A DNA stretch of 64,000 bases from Planococcus sp. ISL-110 (lineage in GTDB: Bacteria; Bacillota; Bacilli; Bacillales_A; Planococcaceae), in contig NZ_JAGGPX010000011.1 of NCBI RefSeq assembly GCF_018613575.1, positions 227,482 to 291,481 on the forward strand, read 5' to 3'. The notes under the pieces are model-generated. The model saw only the letters and a program-made list of their open reading frames with translations. It did no database searches and was not told the origin of the DNA. Shown here in pieces: positions 63,380 to 64,000 of the stretch; the stretch's first letter is position 1, and each line of letters starts with the position of its first letter. Both the position numbers and the translations under genes were made by a program.

Positions 63380-63518
63380 TATATGGAACAGGAAAGCTTT
63401 TGGCAATAAAAACATACTAAGATTAGTAGGACGAACCAAGGCATTGGTTTATCCTACTATTTTTTTATAGTAGAGGTGAAGTGGAGGTCGAAGGTCTTTT
63501 TGGGTCTTGAATCCGTAA

Positions 63519-63545
63519 GAAAAAGACCTCCTGCAAAGGAGATCT
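63519..63545 (-). terminator. Terminator of mecA
   Basis: AGATCTCC/GGAGGTCT stem immediately after the mecA stop codon, with a T run on the minus strand. Confidence 0.85.
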
Positions 63546-64000
63546 TAGCCAAAATAATGAAGTACATTTGAGAGTGCATCTTCTTTAAAAATCGATTTGC
63601 CGTATTCTTCAAGACGGTGAACCGTTACCGGCGAGATGCGCAGGTATTCCGTGATGATGCTGACATTATTTTTGATGTCTTCTTCCGAATGGAGGACTTC
63701 ATCAAAACTTGTGTAAAGGTAATACTTGTTCTCGAAATAATAAACTGCAGATTCAATCGGCACGTACATCAGGCGTCGTGCAATCGGCAGCAGCTCTTCC
63801 ACTTCCGAGAAAACAAATGTATATTCAAGTTTCTTAATATCTGGCTCATCGAAAACCGGTTCAAACTCATCAAATTCTGTAGTGGCCGCATCTTCACTTG
63901 CAAACATTTTACGGCGTTCTTCTATATCATCAGGCAAATCAAGTTTCTGCCCATCTTTAGTTAATTGAGCACGTGTTACTGTAACTTCAAGACCTTTATC
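63545..64000 (-). CDS. mecA: Adaptor protein MecA, C-terminal part
   Basis: 151 C-terminal residues, running off the right edge of the window (full MecA is about 220). The segment FVFSEVEELLPIARRLMY and YYLYTSFDEVLHSEEDIKN is the ClpC-binding C-terminal domain; the linker FDEFEPVFDEPD precedes it. MecA targets ComK and other proteins to ClpCP. Frame and content are consistent to the window end. It lies beside coiA, as in other Bacillales. Confidence 0.93.
   Translation of the reverse strand, partial: DKGLEVTVTRAQLTKDGQKLDLPDDIEERRKMFASEDAATTEFDEFEPVFDEPDIKKLEYTFVFSEVEELLPIARRLMYVPIESAVYYFENKYYLYTSFDEVLHSEEDIKNNVSIITEYLRISPVTVHRLEEYGKSIFKEDALSNVLHYFG

Overview
The window is chromosomal DNA of a low-GC Gram-positive bacterium of the order Bacillales, most likely a member of the Planococcaceae (inference). 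The evidence is strong AAAGGAGG-type ribosome binding sites with some GTG and TTG starts, a gene content matching the Bacillus subtilis yk- and yj- regions (ccpC, dapH-dapL, cbpB, fadH, ykyB, ykwC, mhqR-like, ktrD, sigI-rsgI, ykoY; mecA, coiA, pepF, spxH, yjbI, yjbK, yjbL, sasB, nadK, yjbO, prpE, fabI, yjcF-G-H), and regulatory signals of that group (yybP-ykoY Mn riboswitch, LexA box, FapR box, RoxS/RsaE sRNA with a Rex site). No rRNA, phage, insertion sequence or CRISPR array was seen.

Layout. 1-1.6 kb: the end of a potD-like gene and an MFS pump. 1.7-13.4 kb: one tightly packed minus-strand operon of eight genes (large ectodomain protein, ABC ATPase, ABC permease, Gln/Gly-repeat membrane protein, MoxR AAA+ ATPase, DUF58 protein, and two membrane VWA proteins). 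This is the most system-like and least understood unit here. 13.4-29 kb: lysine/diaminopimelate synthesis, CcpC, a QacA-type pump, c-di-AMP-binding CBS protein, fatty-acid and redox enzymes, small orphans, K+ uptake, the SigI/RsgI stress module and a Mn-riboswitch-controlled TerC protein. 29-41.7 kb: an RND pump, RF3, a stand-alone MurE beside an M42 peptidase, an orphan PAS histidine kinase, a decayed PepSY gene, an aldehyde dehydrogenase and a Gfo/Idh/MocA oxidoreductase. 41.8-49.1 kb: a small broken gene, a secreted nuclease lipoprotein, tRNA-Val(GAC), an SOS-controlled Y-family polymerase with its YolD partner, a possible orphan sRNA, and a TAXI-type TRAP transporter with DUF1850 protein. 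49.2-64 kb: PgpA-like phosphatase, the yjcH-G-F trio, fabI under a FapR box, mgtE, and the conserved yjb cluster linking (p)ppGpp synthesis, NADP synthesis, Spx proteolysis and competence.

The main unusual findings are: (i) a tandem array of about 123-bp hairpin-forming repeats at 59732-60130 with a diverged solo copy folded into the 5' leader of the QacA-type pump gene at 17749-17828; (ii) a RoxS/RsaE small RNA at about 60132-60243 with a Rex-like operator, next to that array; (iii) the MoxR/VWA/ABC operon with a 24-bp palindrome in front of it; (iv) a PepSY gene with three independent lesions; (v) a candidate orphan sRNA near 45.3 kb; and (vi) several small genes or gene remnants. Functions are inferred from sequence only; no database search was run.
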